Program-made: the position numbers and the translations under genes
In this document: positions 1 to 11,108 of the stretch, piece by piece
Layout: each line of letters starts with the position of its first letter
Position numbering within the stretch: the first letter of the stretch is position 1
Source: Lingula anatina
Lineage: Eukaryota; Brachiopoda; Lingulata; Lingulida; Lingulidae
NCBI RefSeq assembly: GCF_001039355.2
Contig: NW_019775719.1
Span: forward strand, 16,085 to 78,084
Direction: 5' to 3'
Length of the DNA stretch: 62,000 nucleotides
The notes under the pieces: generated by a model
Databases searched by the model: none
The model's input: only the letters and a program-made list of their open reading frames with translations
What the model was told of the DNA's origin: nothing

Positions 1-274
1 ATTCAGGGGCTGGAAAGGAAAATTTATACCTTTGTTCTGTTGATGGACACTGTTTGCGCTTGGGTTTGTAAATTCTTAGGCTCTGGTGTCCTGAATTGCC
101 TGTAGACTAAAAAGGTTTTGGCACAGACTGAGTCTGCCTTGAAAGTTAATATAAAGAGATGCTGATCAAACTGTTAGAATATTAAGAAGAAGGTAAATTT
201 TAGATTTGTTTGGCTGTACTGCTGCAATAAGAATATAACACTGGTAAAACGAAATACATTCTGATGTTTTCCAG

Positions 275-1885
275 ATCGTACTGTGCTCCTGTCAACTCAC
301 TACATGGATGAAGCTGACCTCCTGGGTGACCGGATAGCCATCATCTCTAGTGGTCAGCTCAAGTGTTGTGGGTCATCTCTGTTCTTAAAGAGTACCTTTG
401 GGGATGGGTACCATCTGAAAATGGTCAAGAAGCCCTCTGAAGTGGATGCTCATAGTATCAGTGAGTCTTTTTAATGCCCCCAGTTTATCTGGTTGTTTTT
501 GCTTCTCATGTTCTATCATGAATTGTTAATCTGAGTGACTTAAATGCAGTAATACTGTAACAGTAGATTTTTTTTATTGTGCAAGTTGGGAAATATTTGG
601 TGCTGTTGGCTCATTATTTTATTTTTATCCCTAATTTATACCTGAACTTACTGAGCCACAAATTATAGAATAAATCTGAAAAATGGAGCCTTTAGTGTTT
701 TACACTTACTTTGGCAAAACGAATTCATTATTAGACATGGTTCACAAATTGATATTGCACTTGTGAATTTGTTTGGTTAGAACCTCTAGAGCATATGTCG
801 CCATATGTTCAGCAGCAATTTTATCAAACATGTCTTTATCTTTCACAGATGATGAACCAGATACATTCCACCCCTCAAGCTCCTTCATAACTCACTGTGT
901 GGAAGATACAGTCACAGAGTTTGTCAAAAAATATGTCAGCACGGCCTACATAACCAAAGCCACCAATCACGAGCTACATTACATCTTGCCCTTTGAAGAG
1001 GCCAAGAAGGGAAACTTTGAGAAGCTGTTCCATGCCCTGGACTCTCACCTGGACCAGCTGGACATCAGCAGTTACGGGGTGATGGACACGTCGCTGGAGG
1101 AGGTGTTCTTAACAGTGACCGAGAAACCAAAAAAGAATCCAGAACTGGGTATGGCTGAAGTGAATTCAGTGTGCATGGTATCCTGAGTGCATAGTGGTTG
1201 TGGAGTTTTTGGGTTTTGGAATTGACTCTTTTGCTTTTTTCACCTGACAGTGTGTGAAATTCATAATTTGAAGAAATGATACTAGGTTGCTACTGTTGTC
1301 TTTGGTCAGTCTCACATAAGAATTTCAGACCAAAAGTTGATCTTCAAATATGAGTATTAATTCAGGATAAATCTGAAGTAGTGCATTAAAAAAAAGTAAA
1401 CAGCAGCCATGTCTTCATTGTTATAAAAGAGGTGCAATACTTTGTTTAGTCTGACAACCACTGATTTCTTTGGTCAAATTAAGCAAAATTTCTGGTCCAA
1501 AATTTTGGACCAAATTTTGCTCTTACGTTATTTTGTGAAGTGGGTTCATGATCCCGTCCATTAATAATTCGACCACTACTTGAGCATATTGTCTTGCTTT
1601 GTGCTTCAGATGAGGAAGAAGTGAAGAACTTAGAAAATCAGACCATCCAGTTTCCCCTAGATGATACATACGGCATGACAAACCAGGCAAGTGATGGTGA
1701 CGAGGCCATGATTGACTTGGAGCCGGTGCTGTCCTCTGGTGGTGATGTAGAGCTGGGTGACCTTGGCACAACCTCAGCACACAGAAGGCAGTGGAGTGAT
1801 GGCTCTATACACCATGTGTCTCTACACACAGGACCACATGCCCAGTATGCCAGGCTGGTGAATGAGGACACACAGAGTATAGCTA
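275..1885 (+). CDS. ABCA2: ABCA2 exons 1-3 of window: end of NBD1 and linker
   Basis: Exons 275-460, 849-1148 and 1610-1885, all joined in phase 1. The first encodes the end of the first nucleotide-binding domain, with the H-loop in STHYMDEAD followed by [20 protein letters not shown], the usual ABCA sequence after Walker B. The second encodes the regulatory segment after NBD1, including [17 protein letters not shown] and [12 protein letters not shown], which all ABCA1-like proteins carry. The third is a hydrophilic, acidic, poorly conserved linker of about 92 residues leading to TMD2; its sequence is probably lineage-specific. The exon carrying NBD1 Walker B lies left of the window. Confidence 0.9.
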
Positions 1886-4800
1886 GTATGTAATGCAGTA
1901 TGTGATGGGGAGGGGGCTGGTGAGGGGTTTATCAAGGTGCCATAGAGAGGAATATATTTACTTCAAATTAAATTTTACATTTTTATTGGAAGACCTGATG
2001 TATTTTGTTTTTGAGATTTGACACAAAACATTTACAAATGATATTTTGAATTTTTTATAGAATTATCTTCATCCTTGTCACATATGTTGTACTATTTGCA
2101 GGCAGTGACCATGAACCCCAGCCACACCCTGGGGCAGGATCATACATAGTCTCTGGTGGCATGCTGAGGTTCCAGCAGCTCCTGGCTGTCATTGTGAAGC
2201 GGTTCTACTACATACGAAGAAACTGGAAGGGCCTCTTCTCCCAGATCTTGCTGCCTGCCTTGTTTGTTGCAATCGCCATGACAGTAGCCCTCTCGGCACC
2301 AAAGCTCCGCAATCTACCTCCATTAACTCTAAGTCCAGCTCAGTACTACAACTACACTCAGCCAAGAGGAAACTATGTGCCTTACAACAACCAAGCCAAA
2401 GACAGTCCAAATGCAGTTGGAAAGCAGACCAAAACTCAACAGATGGCAGACAGTATCATCCAGACTTTCATGTTGCCTTCAGGACTTGGTGCTACCTGTA
2501 TCCTCAAGCGACCAATCAATAATGCCTTTGATGCCGATCTGACGCGTACTCTGACGGGTAATTATTCCCAGAAGACATTCAAGCTGTTGGCAGAGTACTT
2601 TGAGCCTGGCTGTGAGAGCGTGTTTGTTAAGGGACTGCCTCTGAGTTATTTTGTTCCTCCACCCCCCACAGCACCACCTGTGGATGAAGACACCCTGAAC
2701 CTGCTGGACAATGATACAGAGTCTAGTAGCAGTAAGTATGCCATAGATGTTTGCCCTTTACCTTGGTATAAGAAAAAATGAACAAGAAAAAAAGAGACTT
2801 TGTGTAGTTAGCTGAATTAAGAAAAAGTACATTTTTATGCAGTCATACACAAGAAATAAGATATGCACGTAATCTTCCAATGTACTTGCATGCTTTTGTT
2901 GCAGGTTTGTGTTTGCCTAATGAGAATATGTATACAATTCTTAATAATCCCCTAAACTTTCTCTCTAATCCTCACTTCAGCTACCCACTCCCCAGATGGC
3001 CCCCATTTTTACCCCCACTGCATCTGCGCCAAGGACGGCAGTGGGTTTGTATGTCCACTCACTGGTTTCTTAAACCCCGAGGAGAAGAAGCTGGTGACCA
3101 GTGACATCTTAGTGGACATCACCAGTCAGGACACATCCCAGTACTTGTTGCACACCACCAATGCCTTCCGCCTGCACAGGTATGGCGCGGTGTCCGTGGG
3201 GTTGGAGAGGGATTACGTACCTGATAGGTTTGGAGAGCATGCACCACCTTTGTTCAGGCAGATCGCTGTGAAGAGGGTCTCAAAGGTGAGGTGTCTGCTT
3301 TATCATTGCCAATGTGATATTTCAGTGCAAAGGCTACATGTCTTTTGGTTGGTGATTTGCCAAAATTTATGTGGAATGTAGAACTAATCAATGAGTAATA
3401 TTAGAATTAAAATTCAGGTTACAAAGTTTGCATAAAAATAAGAAAGCCATGTAAACACATTAACCAAATTAAATTTCAAATTTATTCTAAAATATATTGA
3501 ACATCAACAGTGTTTAGGCATTTCTTATGATATATAAAACTATACAGGAAATTTCCAGGCATGAAATGTTCAATTAAAATACTAATTTTTCAGGTTTGGT
3601 ATAACCAGAAGGGCTATCACTCCATGCCTACCTATCTGAACACTCTGAACAATGCCATTCTGAGGGCAAATCTGCCCAAGAAGAAAGGGAACCCAGCAGC
3701 TTATGGCATCACTGTCGTCAACCATCCTATGAGTAATACAAATGATCAGCTCAATATAGAGTCCATGTGAGTAGTGTGGCAGACAATGTTTTAAAATGGG
3801 TTCATACTTTTAAATTTTCTCAACAGTGTTGGAATGGATATACATTATAAAATAAGTATCATTTTGACAGAAAAAAAAATGACCGTCCCAACCTTCACCC
3901 CACCCTCACCCCTACCCCCAGCCCTCACGTGGGGAGGGCTGGCTATCACGTTTGGAGCACAAAACAGTGAACTCCAGAACATGGTCTCTGTTGAGAGACT
4001 GGCTGTTGATATTGCTTTATTTTGACCATTATATGTTATTTTGTTATTTCATATCAGCCTGAAAGGCTCAGATGTCCTGATCGCCATCTTCATCATCTGT
4101 GCCATGTCCTTTGTGCCAGCCAGTTTTGTGTTGTTTCTGGTATATGAGCGGTCCACCAAGTCCAAGCACCTGCAGTTTGTCAGCGGCATTGACCCCGTCA
4201 TCTATTGGCTGGCCAACTACATCTGGGATATGGTAAAAAAACTTCATAATAACTCACAGCCTTGGTATATTTAATGTGTGTAAATACCTTTAAAATATGT
4301 CTGTGATTAGCATAGCCATCATTGACGGAAGCGTCAAGGCTGACCCGCCGTGGCACATGCAGATTAGCATAATAATTGGTATATAATGTATGCAATGTGT
4401 GGAACCTTAGAAATAGGGACTTGCTCTTTTAACGAACTGAATTGTATGTATTTGTATATGAATGCCTTTTATGTCTAATACTGAAAATTGTCCAAGGGAA
4501 AATGTTATTGTTTCTTGTTCAGAGTATATCTAAACTATTTTGAAAACTGTAAGGCACCTTCTAAGAACAAATGCAAAGTCAACCAACCATCTTCATACTT
4601 GATAATAATATTAATGTATACTTTGCTGATTTTCAGTGTAACTACTTGATTCCTATGTCCTGCTGCATCATCATACTTCGCGTGTTTGACATCCCATCTT
4701 ATGTCTCTGATACCAACTTTCCAGCAGTGGTCTCCTTGTTTCTTTTATATGGGTAAGTCAGTTATCAAAGATAATACTATTTGTTTCCTTCCACATGTAT

Positions 4801-7800
4801 TTTGTAAAACACATTTAACACAGGGAAAATGTATGAAGTATGAAAGGTTTTGTATAAATAGTTTTTTCAGAAGTTGTGTGTGCATGTTTATGTGCACTGC
4901 CATGTGTTTCTTTGCCATGATCCAAACCCTTGCACATGTTTATATATCATTTATTTCAGGTGGTCTATCACCCCACTGATGTACCCAGCCTCCTTTGTGT
5001 TTAAGGAGCCCAGCACAGCATACATCTTTCTCATCGTGATCAACCTATTCGTAGGCATCACGTGTATCATCACAAGCTTCTTACTGGACATGTTTGACTA
5101 TGACAAGGTAAAGAGAGTTGAACTTTAACTAAGTCTAGTAACTGTAGACCTTTGGAGAAAGGCTTCTTTTCATTACAATTCAATCCAGAATTGAAATATT
5201 TCATAGTTTAAAAATTGTATCTCAGTAAATTAAGTGAGCGATAATTTCTTTTTTCATGCAAATTGTTTATTTTAATCTGGATTTTGCTTTGCATCCTATG
5301 AAAGTAATTAGCAAAACTGAATCTGAAAAATGTATAATTTACAGAGAGTATTTTTTTTACCTATGTAATTTTGTTTGTCCATGTAATTATATCTGTTCTT
5401 TCTATTCAAGGATCTTCATGAAGTCCACAAGGTGTTGAGTGTAGTTTTCTTACTATTCCCTAACTATTGCCTGGGAAGAGGTCTGATGGATATAGCCTTC
5501 AATGAGTACCACAACGAGTACTATTACAGAACTGGTAGGATGCTACTCTGATTAGCTCTCTTAATCAAAATTTGATCTAGTTTCTGTGCCAATAGTGAAA
5601 CAGTCATAGATTTAATGGTAAAAGATATCATGTAAAACTAGACTAGTATGAAATAAGTGAATATTTAAAACTGAATGGGACACCTAGAAAAGGAGACACT
5701 ATGATCATAAATTCAAGGAAGTTTATGATAGCAACTTCCTGGTATATGACACCTTGTTTCCAAAGTATCACACTGAGGTGGGGAATTGCCATTCACCTGT
5801 TCAAGGTCCATTGCTGGTGGATTAAAAGGTAGTGCATTACTGTCAAGAAAAACTATTTAATCATCTCATCCAAAGGCCATGAAAAGCCTATTTATGTACA
5901 TACACACTGTGTATGTGTAGCTGTCACTGATTTGTAACTGTAAAATCATGTGTTTTTCTGAACAGGTCAGTATGGAAAGGTGATGTCCCCCTTTGACTGG
6001 GATCTGGTACCTAGGAACCTGGCTGCTATGGGCAGTATGGGCTTTGTCTTCTTCATTATCACACTTCTGTGTGAATACAGGTTCTTCATCAAGTCCAAGT
6101 GAGTTGAGAAACCATTATTACTGAGCAGTTGTGCATTAGTAGTACCTATGCATTGCAAACAAAGTTAAATCTAGCCCATTTGTTGTATAAGAATTAATAG
6201 AAAAATGATGTGGTATGTACTAAAGCAATACTTTCTAATTTCTCAGGCGTCTTAAAGTTGAAAGCTCAGTTATCACAGATGATGATGAGGATGTCGCTGC
6301 GGAGAGGAAGAGGGTGCTCAGAGGCAGTGGCAGAAATGATATGCTGAGGCTGGAAAATCTCACTAAGGTAAACTCTGGACCTTGACTGTGGACATTTTCA
6401 CACAAATACAAAAGGCAAAACCGTTTTCAAGTAATTTATTGAACAGTTATAAGATTGGTATGTTTATATTTATAAGCATATGTTACCCGTGATTGGTGAT
6501 AATAATTCCAGCTACCAGAGAAGACTACAATATAAAAATATGATAAAAATATTTTTGTTAGATATACAAGACGAGAAAACTAGGTCGCCATCTTGCAGTG
6601 GACCGCCTGTGCCTTGGAGTACCCCAGGGAGAGGTCAGTGATTCTCTGAATGTGTGTGTGTGTGTGTGTTTGTGTGTGTGTGAGTGTGTGTGTGTGTGTG
6701 TCCATGTCACACAGATATTTTCTGATAATATGAGGTAAAGAAAACTGAGTTCACTCTTATCTAAGATACCATTGTTCTCAAGAGATATGAAAGACTATTT
6801 TTGTTCTGAATTTGCTGACATTTAAAACAAAATTTTCTAGTGCTATTTATGAAGATGATTTATTAAGATGACATTGTATTTCTCCTCAGTGTTTTGGTCT
6901 ACTTGGAGTCAATGGTGCTGGTAAAACCACAACCTTCAAGATGCTGACAGGAGATATTCAGCCCACTGGAGGTGATGCTTTCCTTAATGGATACAGGTAA
7001 AACATGATGACAAGGTTACCAAAGTAAAAACAAATAAGATCTGTATGTTAGAAAAATTGTTTTAGTGTGACTAATTGGGGTGAAACTGTGAAACTTGACA
7101 GCAGTCTAAAATGAGGTTTAGTTTGGGATATAAGAAAACTATTATATCTGTATCATTTATCCCTTTGCATTCATATTATAGATGTGTGACCATGAAACTG
7201 TCAGAGCTTGTGGGTTTGGCACTTTTCAGTTGAAACTGTCTTTTTCTTTCCAGCAGACTAGTACATCTTTGATTGAGTTCTCATTTTGACTGGTAAAAAA
7301 ACCATTGTTATTATAACTATATTTCAGTATCCATGCAGACATGTTGAAGGTCCAGCAGAACATAGGTTACTGCCCCCAGTTTGATGCTTTGTATGACCAG
7401 CTAACAGCCAGGGAACACTTGCAGCTGTATGCCAGACTGAGGGGTGTACCATACAAGGATGAGAAGATGGTGAGTTCAGTTATATCAGGGATTGTAATGT
7501 CCACATATATCAGCGATTCTTATGCCTACGTATGTATGTCAGTGACCACCATGACCACATCACTGACTACTAATGGTTAATTTTTATGGTCAGACTGTGT
7601 GTTTGGAGATGTGGAGCTCACTTGCATCTGTCACCTTCACCTTGCCATTTCTGTTGCCCTTTCCTCTTTTTAATTTTTTTTTTAAGTTATCATTTGTAAC
7701 TGGGCATTTTTAAGTGTGCAGTAAACACAACTCACTGTTATTGTGTGGAGTGTTCACCTATTTTTGTTTCCAATCTTCAGGTAGTGCAGTGGGCTCTGGA

Positions 7801-10420
7801 GAAGTTTGATCTGTTGTCTCTAGCAGATAACCTCTCTGGCTCTTACAGTGGTGGTAATAAGAGAAAACTGTCCACAGCTATTGCACTGCTAGGTAACCCG
7901 CCTGTTATATTCCTGGTAAGTGATATGGAAATTTAGTATTTAGAAACAATTCAGTAATGTAATGTTTTATATTCCTGGTAAGTTGAATGGAAATATAGTA
8001 CTTAGAAACAATTCAGTATTGTAATGCTTTATATTCAGAATATTTTGCACAAAGGAAGGCATTGTTTTTAAAGTATGTGAAATGAGTGTTTGATAGCATT
8101 TTATTATTTAGTAGTACCAATTTTGAAACAAGATCCCTATTGGCCAAATTCTGGTCCTGTGAGGTGAACAAAATATATTGCACCTCATTTTCAGGGATTT
8201 TAATCTATTGTAGGGAAATACTTTCAAACAGAATGCCTCTGCAAGTCTCTAAATATAACTGATAAATATCTTTCTTTGTGGTTTAAATCCACTTATTCCC
8301 TCAGTTTGTATATATACATGCATCGGGTCTGATAAAAGTCTGTAATTTGCTATGCTCCAGGATGAACCCACCACCGGGATGGACCCACAGTCCCGGCGCT
8401 TCCTGTGGGATATAATCCTCAACCTCATCAAAGATGGAAGATCAGTAATTCTCACATCGCACAGGTCTGTACATCTGCTAATTATTAGCTGTTTTCATGA
8501 CAGTTTTAACAACTGCCATGCAATCAAAATGGTTAAAGAGTGATTTTGTTGTCTTAGGTTGTTTATTTGAAAAAAACCTGAAATTATTTTAAAGGTGGGT
8601 AGCTGTGTGGAAAGTCATCAACACAGACATGCTAACTGACCTTAGCCAATAAATTACTGATTTACTGGTCTGTTTGCCCTGTGGCCGTTTTTGAATCTAA
8701 AACATTTTTTGAACAAAAACTGACTTGGAGGCAGCTTTAGATGGGTTTGTGCTTATGGTTTCACATCCTGTCATAAACACAGTCTATTTCTGTATGTATT
8801 TACATCTGTAAAGAATGAAAATTTCTCACAAATTATGACATTTGAACACCTCATTCATCCTGAACATTTTGTCTGCTTTTCAGGTATTAATTTAATCGAC
8901 AAACTGATTTGGGAAAAATAATTCATTTGTTTGAAATTTAGTTACTGACTTCTTTACATAATTGAATCTTTCTTCCAGCATGGAGGAATGTGAAGAACTG
9001 TGCACTCGTCTGGCTATCATGGTGAACGGTCATTTCAAATGCATAGGAAGCATACAGCACCTCAAAAATAAATTTGGCAAGGGGTACACCGTAACTGTTA
9101 GGGTTAAAGGTCATGATATTGATAGAGAGGTCAGGGCAGTCAGGCGCTATATGAATAGACATTTCCCAGACGCTGAACTGAAGGTAAGGAGAAATCAATG
9201 TTAAATATATATGTAAATTTGCTTACAGCCTTTACTTATCTTGAATGTTTTCTGTGTGAAACATTTTTGTGATATTCAAAGATTTGAGTTACACAATTTT
9301 TATATTGATGTGAGGTAATATAAGAAAAATGTGCCATATGATATTTTCTTGTGATAAATTATAATTTAGATTATTATGTGAAGAGTTTATTTCTTCTGTT
9401 GATCAAATGACTGTACACGTCTAAACTTTGCTGTCTAATTTCATTTGACACAATTTCTTCTAATAAATCAACATGCTTGAGTGTTTCAAATTTTCTGTTC
9501 ATGAAATGAGTTTTGTCCTCCAGGAGCAGCATCACAACACTGTCCAGTACGAGCTCGCATCCAGCACCCTCTCCCTGGGGACTGCCTTTGCCAAGATGGA
9601 GGAGGCCCAACGTGATCTCAATGTGGAGGAGTACTCCATATGTCAGAATACATTAGATAATGTAAGGGACCAGGGTTATTTATTTTTGATTGTGTAAATT
9701 TTGTAGATTGATGCTGACCTGCTGATAGCTCTTCTGTTCTTTATCACTATAGCAGCATGCATTACCATCCCTGGTGAACAGATACTCCTACCTTGTACAT
9801 TGAATATTCTGATGTGCTGTTCATGTTTTCAGCAGTTTGAAAAGATGATAAGATTATTTAACAATTTGATCAAAGTTGTTCCCTAGGGGATATCAGTTTG
9901 TTTACATGGATATTTTTATGAAAGTTTAAGTTATCTAGATCTCAGAGTCTTTGGCTTCCTTTAAGAAAAGAAATCATTACATGAGGCTCTGAAATTACAA
10001 ATTATTATTCACAGGTATTTATCAGTTTTGTGAAAATGCAGTCAGAGCTGGTGCGCGAGAGGCATGACACAGGAGAGACAGACCTTCCTTCAGAAAGGAG
10101 CCAGACGCTACACAGAGCTGAAGATGATGATGATGAACCACTACTTGATGCTGGTGATGACATGCCATTGGTGGGCCAGTCAGGGGTAACTAGGATATTT
10201 TTGTACTAGGAAGAAGAGCAAGTTTGATTTGATTAAGCATTTAAGACAGGGATCATCAGTTAATTTACAAAATGTGGTGAAATTATAAGGGTGCAATTTT
10301 CTAATGATATTTTTGAAGAATGTATAACAAGTTTATAAAGTGTGTACAGTTATAGTTTATAGATGATAAAAACATAAATTTAATTCTAAATAGTCATCTG
10401 TGTTTTCAATAAAAAGCATA

Positions 10421-10470
<50 letters not shown>

Positions 10471-11108
10471 ACCCTGAGCTTCAGAGATAACTTGACACTA
10501 ACCTCTTCACAATAGCCTATCTTCATCGTGTCAACTTACCTCTGACCACATTCGATTGCCTCCGCCGCCCGCCAATCAAATTCAAAGCCCGCACTCAATG
10601 ACTCATTGAACGATCTAGCCAATGAACGCGAACGAGTCAAGGCGCGCTTTGTTCAAATCTGGACCAATCAAAGATNTAACTTTGTTGTTAGTATAGAGCT
10701 TGCGGAATCAGCCGAAGATTGCCGATTGACGGTCAACCAATCAGTGTTTTCACCAAACTTTGGTGAAAAATTTTGAAACTTGGATTCGATTGGCTTATAT
10801 AAACTAGGTCAAACTATTTTCGTCAGAGGTAACTTGACACGATGAAGATAGGCTATAGTGAAGAGGTTAGTGTCAAGTTATCTCTGAAGCTCAGGGTGAC
10901 ACACACACACACACACCAAAAAAAATCATTTTCTTTCTATGTTTATTGTTTTTCCATGTATCATCCTCATTTTGTGTTTAAATACAAACATTTGTCGCAC
11001 AAAAACTTTTTATGGACCGGAATTTATTTCGGATGTGTATAATTAATATTTGGGGCTTTTTTTCAGTCAAGACTGGCATTTATGAGCATGGAAGTCATGG
11101 ACTGCTGA
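275..11108 (+). CDS. ABCA2: ABCA2-like ABC transporter, C-terminal part (21 exons)
   Basis: Full-size ABCA-subfamily transporter; only the last 1266 residues are in the window, and bases 1-274 are intron. ABCA2 in vertebrates is an endolysosomal membrane protein affecting cholesterol and sphingolipid handling. The visible order is the end of NBD1, a linker, TM7 with a large lumenal loop, TM8-12, NBD2 and an acidic tail. I prefer ABCA2 over ABCA1/4/7 because TMD2 has [21 protein letters not shown] and [18 protein letters not shown]2 has [18 protein letters not shown], and a short last exon ends in Cys, all closest to vertebrate ABCA2 as I recall it. The 21 exons have matching phases and total 3803 bp, closing in frame. 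The family call (ABCA) is nearly certain; ABCA2 rather than a shared ancestor is likely. The 5' half lies left of the window. Confidence 0.93.
2102..6098 (+). CDS. ABCA2: ABCA2 exons 4-11: second transmembrane domain
   Basis: Exons 2102-2731, 2981-3285, 3594-3766, 4058-4232, 4637-4752, 4960-5107, 5411-5534 and 5966-6098. The first carries TM7 (hydrophobic segment around 2236-2300, after basic [12 protein letters not shown]) and the start of the large lumenal loop. That loop has a proline stretch, a Cys-rich part ([14 protein letters not shown]), RYGAVSVG and [12 protein letters not shown], the last two being ABCA landmarks. The next exons encode TM8-11 with [10 protein letters not shown] and [13 protein letters not shown], then the TM12 region with [11 protein letters not shown] and [10 protein letters not shown]. 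Possible N-glycosylation sites (NYT, NYS, NDT) lie in the loop. No break or internal stop was seen. Confidence 0.92.
4302..4376. other. GC-richer hairpin segment in ABCA2 intron
   Basis: In an AT-rich intron, this 75-bp block has GATTAGCATA near both ends (about 4307 and 4363) and a short hairpin TTGACG-gaag-CGTCAA in the middle, followed by a GC-rich stretch. It could be a small repeat remnant or a structured element; I do not recognise a family. Confidence 0.35.
6247..10185 (+). CDS. ABCA2: ABCA2 exons 12-20: second nucleotide-binding domain and tail
   Basis: Exons 6247-6367, 6562-6633, 6890-6996, 7328-7469, 7781-7915, 8361-8464, 8979-9183, 9524-9661 and 10015-10185. ATP-binding motifs are complete: Walker [10 protein letters not shown] in exon 6890-6996, Q-loop YCPQFDAL in 7328-7469, signature [10 protein letters not shown] in 7781-7915, Walker B split by an intron (VIFL / DEPTTGMDP), and the H-loop in TSHS across 8464/8979. 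The domain should therefore hydrolyse ATP. After it comes VFISFVKMQ, in the place of the VFVNFAK motif of vertebrate ABCA proteins, then an acidic tail with a run of four Asp followed by EPLLDA, which resembles a dileucine endosomal sorting signal (E-x-x-x-L-L type). That sorting role is inferred. Confidence 0.92.
6651..6701. repeat. (TG)n microsatellite in ABCA2 intron
   Basis: An interrupted TG dinucleotide run lies 17 bases past the exon ending at 6633. No other function is visible. The opposite strand reads CA. Confidence 0.9.
7905..8028 (+). repeat. 62-bp tandem duplication containing a second 5' splice site
   Basis: Two direct copies (7905-7966 and 7967-8028) cover the last 11 bases of the exon ending at 7915, its GTAAGT donor and about 45 bases of intron. 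They differ at only a few positions. The second copy has an intact exon-like end plus GTAAGT at 7978. Because the offset is 62 bp, use of the second donor would shift the frame, and a TAG at 7934-7936 is met first. A third partial trace of the unit (TTATATTC) follows at about 8029. Confidence 0.85.
10426..10469. repeat. (CA)n microsatellite, left flank of foldback element
   Basis: An uninterrupted CA run of about 44 bases ends directly at the left arm of the foldback element. A second CA run in the same orientation (10899-10917) begins just past the right arm. One CA tract split by insertion explains both. Confidence 0.92.
10471..10897. mobile_element. Foldback/MITE-like element with promoter-like core
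   Basis: Two inverted arms of 76 bp (10471-10546 and 10822-10897) pair with, by eye, two mismatches. They enclose about 275 bp that are GC-richer than the neighbourhood. There is no transposase reading frame, so it would be non-autonomous. The core holds five CCAAT motifs (10572, 10619, 10664, 10737 on +; ATTGG at 10789), a perfect 11-bp palindrome pair around 10747-10769, and TATATAAA at 10796-10803. The distance from TATA to the right arm is right for a start site at the arm border. An N at 10676 marks an unresolved base. CA repeats flank both ends, so a target-site duplication cannot be read. The family is not recognised. Confidence 0.75.
10899..10917. repeat. (CA)n microsatellite, right flank of foldback element
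   Basis: A short CA run continues the microsatellite interrupted by the foldback element and is followed by a poly-A stretch. Confidence 0.85.
11067..11108 (+). CDS. ABCA2: ABCA2 terminal exon (14 codons with stop)
   Basis: A strong acceptor (T-rich tract then CAG at 11064-11066) opens a frame reading [13 protein letters not shown] then TGA. It joins in phase 0 to the donor after 10185 (GTAACT). Support for this exon over read-through: the end resembles the vertebrate ABCA2 tail, which also has a short Leu/Phe run and a final Cys, as I recall it. If the donor at 10186 is not used, translation runs eight codons further in the intron to TAG at 10207-10209 and gives a different tail. Confidence 0.65.
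   Translation, partial: SRLAFMSMEVMDC

Noticed and set aside
5760-5825. tRNA-like B-box motif (TGTTCAAGGTCC) suggesting a SINE
   Set aside because: No matching A box, no cloverleaf and no tail; single weak motif.
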